From assembly GCF_944380985.1 (NCBI RefSeq), contig NZ_CALWJJ010000008.1:32849-96848 (forward strand): a DNA stretch of 64,000 nt. Direction: 5' to 3'. This document shows, one piece after another, positions 9,189 through 16,595 of this stretch. A program made the position numbers and the translations under genes. The stretch's first letter is position 1. Each line of letters starts with the position of its first letter. The notes beneath the pieces are model-generated. The model was not told the DNA's origin. It did not search any database and saw nothing but the letters and a program-made list of their open reading frames with translations. Source of the DNA: an uncultured Agathobaculum sp. GTDB taxonomy: Bacteria; Bacillota; Clostridia; Oscillospirales; Butyricicoccaceae.

Positions 9189-9308
9189 TCAGCCCGCGCC
9201 GGGTATGGCCAGCGGCATCCCCGCGATCGCGCCCGCAATCAGCACGCCTGCTGCCAGGATGGCGGCCGCAATAAACATCGCGCCAATCAGAGTCTGATAA
9301 TCTTTCAT
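9189..9308 (-). CDS. 39-residue hydrophobic peptide, probable single-pass membrane protein
   Basis: This short reading frame starts at ATG 9308 with GGAG ten bases upstream. It encodes MKDYQTLIGAMFIAAA, then an unbroken Ala/Ile/Leu/Gly membrane segment, and ends IPGAG. A charged N-terminal tail plus one helix predicts a small inner-membrane peptide. It sits between the flavoprotein and queH in the same orientation as the flavoprotein. No family recognised. The start site and composition look genuine, but there is no comparative evidence. Confidence 0.55.
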   Translation of the reverse strand: MKDYQTLIGAMFIAAAILAAGVLIAGAIAGMPLAIPGAG

Positions 9309-9428
9309 GCGATCGGTTCTCCTTTATCGTAGAATAATTTTAGTATAACGGCTTTGAACGCGCTTTGCAAGTGCGGATAAATGTGATAAAATAACAGGGC
9401 ATACCAATAAAACTGGAGTGAGACCAAA

Positions 9429-9980
9429 TTGAAAACGCTACTGCACATCTGCTGTGCGCCCTGCTCGATCGCCTGCATCGACATGCTGCGGCAGGAGGGT
9501 ATCGAGCCGGTTGGATTTTGGTATAATCCGAACATCCACCCGTTTACCGAATACAAAATGCGAAAAAATACGCTGGTCGAATATGCAAAAAGCATCGGCC
9601 TTCAGCTCGAGATTAAAAACGAATACGGCCTGCGTCGCTTCATCGAGGGCGTTTACCCGGATTTTGACCACCGCTGCAGCTTCTGCTATGCGATGCGCTT
9701 CGAAGAGACTGCCCGCTACGCCGCCGAGCATGGGTACGATCAGTTTACTTCCACGCTGTTCGTCAGCCCCTACCAAAACCACGACCTGATGCATGAGACT
9801 TGCGAGCGCATGGCGGAAAAATACGGCGTTCAATATCTGCGCCGCGATTTTTCGCCCCGCTTCCGCGAGGGACAGGAGAAGGCGCGCGAACTTGGGCTGT
9901 ATATGCAGAAATACTGCGGGTGCATCTTTTCCGAAGAGGATCGGTATCAGAAAAAGCCCAAAAAGCCCAAGGCAGTATAA
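9429..9980 (+). CDS. queH: epoxyqueuosine reductase QueH
   Basis: A 183-residue protein of the former DUF208 family, now known as QueH, the non-B12 enzyme for the last step of queuosine synthesis in tRNA. The characteristic cysteine pairs are visible: CCAPC at residues 8-12, HRCSFCYAMR in the middle and KYCGCIFS near the end. GFWYNPNIHPFTEY is also typical. The start is TTG at 9429, preceded by GGAGTGA. It is a single gene between opposing units. The Lys/Pro-rich C-terminus is unremarkable. Confidence 0.92.
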   Translation: MKTLLHICCAPCSIACIDMLRQEGIEPVGFWYNPNIHPFTEYKMRKNTLVEYAKSIGLQLEIKNEYGLRRFIEGVYPDFDHRCSFCYAMRFEETARYAAEHGYDQFTSTLFVSPYQNHDLMHETCERMAEKYGVQYLRRDFSPRFREGQEKARELGLYMQKYCGCIFSEEDRYQKKPKKPKAV

Positions 9981-10071
9981 CTGCGCTGCCGGCCGTCTTT
10001 TTGCATGGCTGACCGACGGGCGGCGTGGTATACTTTCATAATATAGAAGTGGATTATTTGGAGGGAACCAA

Positions 10072-10950
10072 ATGAAGTTGACAAAAGCACTGCCGGCGGC
10101 TGCCGGCGCGCTGTGCATTCCCGGCGTGGCGCTACGCGCGATGCATGTGCGCTATGGCTTTGATATGCAAACCAGTTTGCCCATAACCGGCAGCATGTGG
10201 ATGTGGTGTCTGATCGCGCTGCTCGTGGCCGGGACGGCGCTCTATGCGGTGCTGGCCGCGCCACTGCGCGGGCGCAGAACACTGCCATTTGAGCAGCTGC
10301 TCGGCACACAGCGCACGAGCTTTCGGTTAGCGGCGGCCCTTGCAGGCCTGCTGCTCATTGCCGGCGGCCTGTTTTACTTGTATCTCACCCTGACCGTGGC
10401 CGAGCAGGACGCCGCCAGCTGGGCACGGGCGCTCGAGTTGGTCTACTGCGCCGTGACCGTCATCTGCGGTGCGTGCGTGATCGTGCTTGCCAAAGCGCAA
10501 GGCGGCGAGATAGACAGTAAATCGGCTGCACTGACGCTCGTACCGCTCCTGTGGAGTTGCCTACACCTGTTGGTCAACTATCGCATGACCTCTGTCGACC
10601 CCAAGCTGCCCTCATTCGCGTTCGGTCTGGCGGCGGACATCATGATAGTATTCGCGTGCTATCATCTGGCACGGCTGCTCTATGGCAGGCCCCGGCCGGA
10701 TGCGCTTGCGTTTTTTTCCGCTGCGGCCATCACCATTGCGGTCAGTGATTTTGGCGGCGTCGCCCTTGGGTATCTCATGGGGGCCGACGCGTTCGACTGG
10801 ACGTCCAAAATGCTGCTGCGCAGCGGGCTTTCGGTTGCCGCGTGCGTGCTGCTGGCAGCTGAACTTGCTGTCATTTGCAGCCGCTCTGCGGACATGCCCG
10901 CACAACCGGCCGCCACGCCGGACGGTCAGCCTATGCAGCAAAGCGAGTAG
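10072..10950 (+). CDS. unrecognised multi-pass membrane protein
   Basis: A 292-residue protein with about seven to eight hydrophobic segments (for example residues 42-62, 87-107, 121-142, 150-170, 180-200, 211-233 and 243-266) and a polar Ala/Pro/Gln-rich C-terminal tail. It begins with ATG after GGAGGGAA. No catalytic motif is visible and I do not recognise the family. It lies 15 bp upstream of the Spx/ArsC-like gene on the same strand and is probably cotranscribed with it. Confidence 0.75.
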   Translation: MKLTKALPAAAGALCIPGVALRAMHVRYGFDMQTSLPITGSMWMWCLIALLVAGTALYAVLAAPLRGRRTLPFEQLLGTQRTSFRLAAALAGLLLIAGGLFYLYLTLTVAEQDAASWARALELVYCAVTVICGACVIVLAKAQGGEIDSKSAALTLVPLLWSCLHLLVNYRMTSVDPKLPSFAFGLAADIMIVFACYHLARLLYGRPRPDALAFFSAAAITIAVSDFGGVALGYLMGADAFDWTSKMLLRSGLSVAACVLLAAELAVICSRSADMPAQPAATPDGQPMQQSE

Positions 10951-10965
10951 AGGGAGGAAAAAACC

Positions 10966-11316
10966 ATGCTGTTTGTCCACTATCCAAAATGCACCACCTG
11001 CCAAAAGGCCGCCAAATGGCTTGCCGCGCAGGACATCCCGTTTACCCCGCGCGACATCAAGCAGGATAACCCGACCGAGCAGGAACTTCGCGCCTGGCAT
11101 GCACTGAGCAGCCTGCCGCTCAAGCGTTTTTTCAACACAAGCGGCCTGCAATACAAGGCGCTCGGCCTGAAAGACAGGCTGCCGCAGATGAGCGAGGACG
11201 AGCAGTTTGCCCTGCTCGCGACCGACGGCATGCTGGTCAAGCGACCGCTGCTGGTTGGCGAGAACTTTGTCCTGGTCGGCTTCCGGCAGGAGGAATGGCA
11301 AAGCACGCTCAAATAA
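10966..11316 (+). CDS. ArsC/Spx-family thioredoxin-fold protein
   Basis: A 116-residue protein with the CTTC redox motif at residues 9-12 (YPKCTTCQKA), then RDIKQDNPTEQEL and a C-terminal RPLLV segment typical of the ArsC/Spx/YffB family. Its length fits. Members include arsenate reductases and the Spx transcriptional regulator. The CxxC site, with no recognised RNA polymerase interface, leaves both roles open, and the generic reductase-like name is safest. It ends just upstream of the tRNA-Ser promoter. Confidence 0.85.
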   Translation: MLFVHYPKCTTCQKAAKWLAAQDIPFTPRDIKQDNPTEQELRAWHALSSLPLKRFFNTSGLQYKALGLKDRLPQMSEDEQFALLATDGMLVKRPLLVGENFVLVGFRQEEWQSTLK

Positions 11317-11319
11317 GGA

Positions 11320-11348
11320 TTGACAAAGCATGCCCGATATAGTATAAT
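11320..11348 (+). promoter_or_regulatory. promoter of the tRNA-Ser pair
   Basis: The match is TTGACA, 17 bases, TATAAT. The -10 ends 25 bases before the mature 5' end of the first tRNA. Confidence 0.85.
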
Positions 11349-11373
11349 ATCACTTGCTTATCGGGTGAGATAC

Positions 11374-11462
11374 GGAGCGGTATCGAAGTGGTCATAACGA
11401 GGCGGTCTTGAAAACCGTTTGCCCGAAAGGGCGCGTGGGTTCGAATCCCACCCGCTCCGCCA
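11374..11462 (+). tRNA. tRNA-Ser (UGA anticodon)
   Basis: The acceptor stem GGAGCGG/CCGCTCC, the long variable arm of class II tRNAs, the anticodon loop CTTGAAA (anticodon TGA), the T-loop GTTCGAATC and an encoded CCA are all present. It reads serine UCN codons. Confidence 0.96.
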
Positions 11463-11540
11463 AATTTTACGGCGCTGTCGGGCAAGGGAATTTGCAATGC
11501 AGCGTCTGGCAGCGCCCCGTTCAACGCCAAAACCCTATAT

Positions 11541-11631
11541 GGAGACGTACCCAAGCTGGTGAAGGGGCTCCCCTGCTAAGGGAGTAGGTCGGGAAACCGG
11601 CGCGAGGGTTCAAATCCCTCCGTCTCCGCCA
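11541..11631 (+). tRNA. tRNA-Ser (GCU anticodon)
   Basis: The acceptor stem is GGAGACG/CGTCTCC, the anticodon loop CTGCTAA (anticodon GCT) is followed by a long variable arm, the T-arm contains GGTTCAAATCC, and CCA is encoded. It lies 78 bp after the tRNA-Ser(UGA) and is probably in the same transcript. It decodes AGC/AGU. Confidence 0.96.
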
Positions 11632-11638
11632 TATATTA

Positions 11639-11681
11639 AACCGCAATCTTGATATACTGCATATCAAGGCTGCGGTTTTTT
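11639..11681 (+). terminator. terminator of the tRNA-Ser pair
   Basis: An inverted repeat CCGCAATCTTGATAT/ATATCAAGGCTGCGG with a short loop is followed by six T residues. Confidence 0.85.
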
Positions 11682-12060
11682 ATGCTTTAATACCCTGATT
11701 GAGAGCTTTTTCGTTTCTTTCTCCTGCGGGCCTTCTGCTCGTTTTCCTGGGAGCATTTGAATCACCGGCATAACTGGGGCAGTTGCCGTTTTCCGAAAGT
11801 ATCACAGCGCCAGCTTTCTCCTGGAATTCTTTGTAGGATCTTCTTTGATTCGTATCGTACCTCGTGCTAAACGGTTGGTGAGGTTTTGGTATCAAGTATG
11901 TTATTTCTGCGTATATAAAATGTTTATTTACCGCCTAAAGCCCCGCAGTCTTTTGACCGCGGGGTTTTGCGTGCTCCGGATATACATTCTATCCCGCTTT
12001 GCCTACGTCAAGCGGAGCTTATCTATTGGTTTCATCCTGCCGGCAGCCCGCGGCAAATGT
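11682..12060. other. intergenic stretch with one further hairpin
   Basis: No convincing gene was found. The only clear element is a terminator-like hairpin at 11941-11968 (CCCCGCAGTC, TTTT, GACCGCGGGG, then TTTT) that has no obvious gene upstream on the plus strand. Base composition is lower in GC than the flanks, which suggests decayed or acquired DNA. Confidence 0.5.
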
Positions 12061-12063
12061 AAT

Positions 12064-12114
12064 GTGACAACGTCACGGTAAATCCTCTTTGGCTGCGGTA
12101 ATATTAGTGTTACC
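12064..12114 (+). promoter_or_regulatory. candidate CRP/FNR-type activator site, -10 element and overlapping dyad
   Basis: A perfect dyad GTGAC-AAC-GTCAC at 12064-12076 lies upstream of a TAATAT -10 at 12099-12104. With a start site near 12111 the dyad centre is at about -41, the position used by CRP/FNR-family activators at class II promoters. A second imperfect dyad, GGTAATAT-TA-GTGTTACC at 12097-12114, overlaps the -10 and could bind a repressor. The geometry is seen directly; the regulator is inferred. Confidence 0.5.
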
Positions 12115-12133
12115 AAAATTAAGGAGGCGTTTT

Positions 12134-12343
12134 ATGAATTCTGTGAAAAAACAGAAAAAGGCTACCGTAGATCAATCCAGCTGCGTCGCCTGCGGCTGTT
12201 GTATCAAGGTGTGCCCCATGCACGCAATCGAAATTATGCGGGGTGTGATGGCACAGATAAATCAGGATAAATGCGTCGGCTGCGGCAAGTGTGAAAAAGA
12301 ATGCCCGGCTAGCATCATCACAGTACAGGAGGTCGGGGCGTGA
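12134..12343 (+). CDS. 2[4Fe-4S] ferredoxin
   Basis: A 69-residue bacterial-type ferredoxin with two complete cluster motifs, CVACGCCIKVCP and CVGCGKCEKECP. ATG 12134 has AAGGAGG six bases upstream, so an in-frame start further upstream is not used. It overlaps the next gene by 4 bp and should donate or accept electrons with that membrane Fe-S protein. Confidence 0.93.
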   Translation: MNSVKKQKKATVDQSSCVACGCCIKVCPMHAIEIMRGVMAQINQDKCVGCGKCEKECPASIITVQEVGA

Positions 12344-12915
12344 AAAAGCATTGGTATGATTATCTTTGGATTGTATCCTTACTATATCTCGTGCTGGGAT
12401 TTTTCAATATCCTGTTTGCATGGCTAGGGCTGCTTTGTTTCTTCATCCCGCTGATTATTTCCGTGGCGAAAGGAAACAAAGGCTATTGCAACCAATATTG
12501 CGGCCGAGGCCAGCTTTTTGGGCTGCTGGGCGGCCGCTTTGGGTTATCCCGCCGGAAAGATATTCCAAAATGGATGAAAAGCAAGGCGTTTCGCTATGGT
12601 TTCCTGATTTTTTTCCTTGCCATGTTTATTGTGATGCTCTGGAATACCTATCTGGTATTTGCCAGCGCGCAAAATCTGAGCCAGGCTGTCACACTGCTGT
12701 GGACATTCGATCTGCCCTGGCAGTGGGCGTATCACGGCACACTATTCCATAATGGTGTCGCGCAGTTCGCATTCGGCTTTTACAGCGTGATGCTGACGTC
12801 TACCGTCCTTGGTCTGATTACAATGGTATTGTTCAAACCGCGCAGCTGGTGCGTCTACTGTCCGATGGGCACCATGACGCAGCTGATCTGTAAAGTGAAA
12901 AACAAAAAAGCATGA
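12340..12915 (+). CDS. membrane Fe-S protein of the NapH/YccM-like (4Fe-4S binding) family
   Basis: A 191-residue protein starting with GTG at 12340, overlapping the ferredoxin stop. It has hydrophobic helices at about 8-45, 87-110 and 139-163. Two cysteine clusters, CNQYCGRGQ near residue 50 and CVYCPMGTM near residue 172, are the short motifs seen in membrane redox proteins of the NapH/NosR/YccM kind. There is no C-terminal double-cluster ferredoxin domain; the separate ferredoxin gene upstream may take that role. A terminator overlaps its stop codon. The redox role is likely, the partner unknown. Confidence 0.75.
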   Translation: MKKHWYDYLWIVSLLYLVLGFFNILFAWLGLLCFFIPLIISVAKGNKGYCNQYCGRGQLFGLLGGRFGLSRRKDIPKWMKSKAFRYGFLIFFLAMFIVMLWNTYLVFASAQNLSQAVTLLWTFDLPWQWAYHGTLFHNGVAQFAFGFYSVMLTSTVLGLITMVLFKPRSWCVYCPMGTMTQLICKVKNKKA

Positions 12916-12930
12916 CGCAATGTCATGCTT
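12908..12930 (+). terminator. terminator of the ferredoxin operon
   Basis: A 9-bp perfect stem AAGCATGAC/GTCATGCTT with a 5-base loop begins inside the last codons of the upstream gene. The U-tract is weak. Confidence 0.6.
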
Positions 12931-13279
12931 CTTCACTGCGGCAGTGCAAGCAATCCGTTTCATCCGGTATTGCCTTTAGCCGTATGATTGCCTTGTATTT
13001 GATGGGCATCAGGTCATTTTGGCCTGATACCCATCATCACAGTGATTTCGCATAGATAGTCTATCTATCTTTTGTAAGATATGTCTTGAATAGCTGCCGC
13101 TGTTTTAGCTGTATTGCCTAACAATATTTCATATTTTTATGCAATTACCTTATTTCCTGGGATATTATTTGTTTCGTTTTTCGCATAATAAATCTCTATA
13201 TCCCCCGAGGGCATAAAAAGCACGGGGCCGGCAGAACCACTGCCCCTTTTCCCTATGCTCGCTCGGCACGTATCGGAGA
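12931..13279. other. intergenic stretch with several inverted repeats
   Basis: No supported gene. It contains a 13-bp-arm hairpin at 13001-13035 (12 of 13 paired), a perfect 8-bp-arm palindrome at 13052-13068 (ATAGATAG-T-CTATCTAT) and a hairpin near 13224-13246. The composition is AT-rich compared with its neighbours. Confidence 0.6.
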
Positions 13280-13318
13280 TAAAAAAGACGCAAGGCGACA
13301 TCTGTTGCCTTGCGTCTC
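13280..13318 (-). terminator. terminator of rplJ-rplL
   Basis: A long stem of AGACGCAAGGC with a wobble-paired extension is followed, on the minus strand, by six T residues. It lies about 75 bp beyond the rplL stop. Confidence 0.85.
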
Positions 13319-13391
13319 TGTTTTTGCCCCGACCAGTTTATAAGAATAAACAGGATAAAATAGACAGGGCCTGCTATAAATAAGAACGGTC

Positions 13392-13769
13392 TTACTTGAG
13401 TTCGACCTTGGCGCCGGCCGCCTCGAGCTTCTCCTTGATCTCGTTGGCCTCGGCCTCGGGCGCTGCCTCCTTGATGGTCTGCGGCGCGTTGTCGACCTTC
13501 TCCTTGGCCTCCTTCAGACCCAGGCCGGTGATCTCGCGAACGACCTTGATTACGTTGATCTTGGACGCGCCAGCGTCAGCCAGAACAACGTCAAACTCGC
13601 TCTTAGCAGCAGCCGCGCCAGCGCCGTCGCCAGCGGCAGCGCCAGCAGCGCCAGCCACCGCTACCGGCGTAGCGGAAACGCCAAATTCCTCTTCCAGAGC
13701 CTTTACCAGCTCAGAGAGCTCCATAACCTTGAGCTCTTTAACGGCATCCATAATCTCCTGAACACTCAT
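13392..13769 (-). CDS. rplL: ribosomal protein L7/L12 (bL12)
   Basis: A 125-residue stalk protein. The N-terminal dimerisation domain ([27 protein letters not shown]), an Ala/Gly-rich hinge and the C-terminal domain with [27 protein letters not shown] are all normal. I choose ATG 13769 (MSVQEIMD) because GGAGG lies upstream; an earlier in-frame start would add five residues. It is cotranscribed with rplJ 44 bp upstream. Confidence 0.97.
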   Translation of the reverse strand: MSVQEIMDAVKELKVMELSELVKALEEEFGVSATPVAVAGAAGAAAGDGAGAAAAKSEFDVVLADAGASKINVIKVVREITGLGLKEAKEKVDNAPQTIKEAAPEAEANEIKEKLEAAGAKVELK

Positions 13770-13812
13770 GGGATTTACCTCCATTTACGTTATTTTTTAT
13801 ATTTTTTGTCAA

Positions 13813-14430
13813 TTATTCCGCAGCGGGGGCCTGCTCAGCGGGCGCTTCTTCGGCGGGCGCCTCTTCAGCGGGCGCTTGCTCGGCTACGGCTACCTTGGCC
13901 GCCACCAGCTCGGAAACCTTCATTTCCTCATTGCCCTCGGCCTTTTTAACAATAGCATCGCAGGCAATAGCAAGCTGCATGATGGGGAAGTTGAAGCTGT
14001 ACAGCACCTGTGCAACGAGCACTTCCTTGCTCGGCATGTTGGCCAGTTTCTTGACTTCGCCGGCGTCGATTACCTTGCCTTCCAGATAACCCGCCTTGAT
14101 GGTGAAGTTCTCGTGCTCCTTAGCAAAATCGCCCAGGATCTTGGCCGGCGCGATCACGTCGTCCGTAGTCGAAATCGCCAGCGCGGTGGTGCCGCTCAGG
14201 TGCTCTTCGAGCGCCTCAAACCCCAGTTCCTTGGCAGCAAAGCGAATCATCGTGTTCTTGATGACCGCATACTCAACGCCGGCTTCCCGCAGCTGACGGC
14301 GCAGCTTGGTATCATCCTCAACATTGATACCCTTATAATCGACCAGCACACCCGCAGGAGAATTCTTAATCTTCTCTACCAGCGACGCAACCAGCGCCTT
14401 TTTTTCCTCCAGAACCTTTGCATTCGGCAT
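13813..14430 (-). CDS. rplJ: ribosomal protein L10 (uL10) with Ala/Pro/Glu tail
   Basis: A 205-residue L10 that anchors the L7/L12 stalk. The core (VLEEKKALVASLVEKIKNSPAGVLVDYKGINV, RQLREAGVEYAVIKNTM, GYLEGKVI) ends near residue 170. A low-complexity tail follows, built of repeated APAEE/APAEQ units. The tail makes it about 30 residues longer than usual L10. It starts at ATG 14430 with AGGAGGTG upstream and is preceded by a structured leader. Confidence 0.96.
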   Translation of the reverse strand: MPNAKVLEEKKALVASLVEKIKNSPAGVLVDYKGINVEDDTKLRRQLREAGVEYAVIKNTMIRFAAKELGFEALEEHLSGTTALAISTTDDVIAPAKILGDFAKEHENFTIKAGYLEGKVIDAGEVKKLANMPSKEVLVAQVLYSFNFPIMQLAIACDAIVKKAEGNEEMKVSELVAAKVAVAEQAPAEEAPAEEAPAEQAPAAE

Positions 14431-14589
14431 CTTTCATTCACCTCCTATAAAAGTACCCTCCCGGTGCAAAGACACAGGGAGGGTACACAGAAAACCCATA
14501 AAGAATCATAAAATCTTTTCTGTGCTGACCTCGGCGGGTGGCGAGAGAGCCATTAAAGCCATGCGGCTGCCTGCTGTCTTTGACCAAGC
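14431..14589 (-). ncRNA. L10 leader (autoregulatory mRNA leader of rplJ-rplL)
   Basis: About 155 bases of untranslated transcript separate the promoter at 14596-14624 from rplJ. A hairpin with arms GTACCCTCCC/GGGAGGGTAC (14454-14487) sits just before the ribosome site and is followed by TTTTA, as in attenuating L10 leaders of Firmicutes. In that class the L10(L12)4 complex binds the leader. I did not fold the whole RNA. Confidence 0.7.
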
Positions 14590-14595
14590 TTTATT

Positions 14596-14624
14596 AGTAT
14601 ACGGTATCTATCAAAGTTTGTCAA
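14596..14624 (-). promoter_or_regulatory. promoter of rplJ-rplL
   Basis: On the minus strand, TTGACA, 17 bases and TATACT give a near-consensus promoter, as expected for ribosomal protein genes. Confidence 0.85.
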
Positions 14625-14706
14625 GTATTAACGCAAAATTATCCGGAAAATTGCTATACTCTGCTACTGCATTTGATAAAATTGACGAAATATACTGCTT
14701 ATTAAA

Positions 14707-14734
14707 TTGAAATTTTAGGCAGATATGTTATACT
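14707..14734 (+). promoter_or_regulatory. promoter of the exported SLH protein gene
   Basis: TTGAAA, 16 bases, TATACT, 32 bases before the GTG start at 14767 with AGGAGGGG between them. It diverges from the rplJ promoter. Confidence 0.7.
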
Positions 14735-14766
14735 CATATTAGCAAAGTAACAGGAGGGGATACCAA

Positions 14767-16425
14767 GTGAAAACAGTATATAAGCGATTTTTAGCCGCAA
14801 CGCTCACCTGTTTGTGCGTGTTCCCGGTGTATGCGGGGGCAGCGGGCAGCGTAACAAACGTCAGCCTGCCGATGGGTGGCACGATGGTTTATCTGGAGAT
14901 GGGTCAGGGCCGCACCGGCGAAGTCACGCTTGCAAACGGCCGTCTGTTTCAGACGCAATCGGCTGCGGGCCATGTCAGTGCAAAGGCCGCCGAAAGTGGG
15001 AAGACCATTGTCGCTTCGATCAACGGCGGTTTCTTCGATGCTTACAGCGGTGGCGCGACCTTATATGCAACCGTGATCCAAAACGGCGAGGTCGTCAATG
15101 GCGGCGGCGAAAAGCCGACGCTCGCCTTTACCCCCGACGGCACGCCGCTAATCGACCGTGTTAAGATCGAGACCAAAATCTCGTTTCGAAGCAGCGGTGA
15201 ATCCGCGATAACCGTTTACTCGGTCAACAACTACAACGCCAACGACACATATGCAAGCGCGCTCATTACACCGCACTATGGCAGGGCGCTTACCGTTGCC
15301 CCAGGCGCGCGTATCGTCACCATGCAGAACAGCGTGATCACCAACATCCAGGTTGGCGGCACGGTGCCCGCGCTTTCATGGGGCACGACTGCGCTGGTCG
15401 TCAACCAGGGCGCGTGGAACAATCTTGCCGCCTATACGCTCGAGCCGCAAATTGGCAATGCCGCGGTGCGCTCGACGGTCTATACACCCCAGCGAGACGC
15501 CGCTTCCGAGTGGGCGAACATCGTAAACGGCGTGGGGGCAGGCCCGCTACTGCTCAAGGACGGCGTGGACGTCTGCGACCAAAACAGCGACTTTACCGAT
15601 CCCAAGCAGTCGCCAGACTACGCTTCCTCGCGCTCGTTTGCCGCAATCATGCGCGACGGCCGCCTCGCTATCGGCAGCGCGACAGGCACCACCATGCGCC
15701 GGCTTGCGCAGTACCTGCTCAGCCAGGGCGCGGTCGACGCTATGTCGCTTGACGGCGGCGCATCCACCTTCCTCCACATTGGCGGTTCGACCGTGCATAG
15801 CGCGGGCCGCAGCCTGACGAACGTACTGCATATTGTCGATTACGCCTCCGGCATACTGCCGCAAGGCGTCCAGCCGCGTGATTTCGATACGCCGTCGGCC
15901 TGGGCAGAGCGCACAATCAACGACGCGGTATCCGCCGGCATCATTCCGGATACACTGCAAAACGGTTACCAGAAGAATATCACGCGCAAGGAGTTCTGTC
16001 AGATCATCGGCGCGATGCTCCAGCAGCAAATGCCCGACTTTAATAGCGAGCTGTATCTGACCGGCATCACATACGAGCAGGCGCGCGCCGCGCTGACCGA
16101 CACATACGATATTGACGTAATCAACTGCTACCGCTTTGGCATCGTCGACGGTGTAGGTCATAATCGGTTTAGCCCCAATGAGAGCCTGACCCGTGAGCAG
16201 GCCGCCAAGATCCTCATGGGTGCAAATGAGTTGATCGGTGCGGGTTCTCCCAGCGTTTCGGCCGTCTCTTTTGACGATGCGGGCAGCATTTCCTCCTGGG
16301 CCAGAGAGTATGTCAATTATGTTGTCTCCCATGGAATTATGAACGGCACGGGAGACAATGCGTTCGATCCCCAAGGTTTGCTCACCCGCGAGCAGGCGAT
16401 CGCAACCGTCTACCGCATGATCTGA
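14767..16425 (+). CDS. exported phosphodiester glycosidase-domain protein with SLH repeats
   Basis: A 552-residue exported protein. A signal peptide (VYKRFLAATLTCLCVFPVYAGA) is followed by a NAGPA-type domain (phosphodiester glycosidase family) at about residues 40-365: IVASINGGFFDAYSG, GVGAGPLLLKDG and a C-terminal MSLDGGASTFLHIGG motif. After residue 370 come S-layer-homology repeats, including FGIVDGVGHNRFSPNESLTREQAAKIL and HGIMNGTGDNAFDPQGLLTREQAI, which attach proteins to cell-wall polymers. The family cleaves glycosyl phosphodiesters, so a wall- or teichoic-type substrate is plausible. The start is GTG 14767. It stands between the two ribosomal stalk operons on the opposite strand. Confidence 0.88.
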   Translation: MKTVYKRFLAATLTCLCVFPVYAGAAGSVTNVSLPMGGTMVYLEMGQGRTGEVTLANGRLFQTQSAAGHVSAKAAESGKTIVASINGGFFDAYSGGATLYATVIQNGEVVNGGGEKPTLAFTPDGTPLIDRVKIETKISFRSSGESAITVYSVNNYNANDTYASALITPHYGRALTVAPGARIVTMQNSVITNIQVGGTVPALSWGTTALVVNQGAWNNLAAYTLEPQIGNAAVRSTVYTPQRDAASEWANIVNGVGAGPLLLKDGVDVCDQNSDFTDPKQSPDYASSRSFAAIMRDGRLAIGSATGTTMRRLAQYLLSQGAVDAMSLDGGASTFLHIGGSTVHSAGRSLTNVLHIVDYASGILPQGVQPRDFDTPSAWAERTINDAVSAGIIPDTLQNGYQKNITRKEFCQIIGAMLQQQMPDFNSELYLTGITYEQARAALTDTYDIDVINCYRFGIVDGVGHNRFSPNESLTREQAAKILMGANELIGAGSPSVSAVSFDDAGSISSWAREYVNYVVSHGIMNGTGDNAFDPQGLLTREQAIATVYRMI

Positions 16426-16452
16426 CAAACATCCATTCACCGTAAATCAAGC

Positions 16453-16485
16453 GGCACGCTCGGACTTTCCGGCGTGCCTCTTTTT
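16453..16485 (+). terminator. terminator of the SLH protein gene
   Basis: Stem GGCACGC...GCGTGCC with an inner CGGA/TCCG pairing, then TCTTTTT. Confidence 0.8.
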
Positions 16486-16530
16486 CACATTATGCCCGCA
16501 GGGCCGCATCCACTCAGTGCATGACAAAAA

Positions 16531-16566
16531 GAAAAGAGCTGAAAACCTAAGGTTTTTCAGCTCTAT
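16531..16566 (-). terminator. terminator of rplK-rplA
   Basis: On the minus strand, arms AGAGCTGAAAAACC/GGTTTTCAGCTCT are followed by a T-rich tract. It lies 30 bp beyond the rplA stop. Confidence 0.85.
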
Positions 16567-16595
16567 TTATTGCAGTATGCGTTTTAATTGAAATT

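Noticed and set aside
11680..11895. 71-codon minus-strand frame after the tRNA-Ser terminator
   Set aside because: No recognisable motif, no good ribosome site and a composition unlike neighbouring genes; it may be a remnant, but I cannot support it as a gene.
12923..13009. 28-codon minus-strand frame (MPIKYKAIIRLKAIPDE, with CLHC)
   Set aside because: It overlaps a terminator and a hairpin, lacks a ribosome site and is too short to judge.
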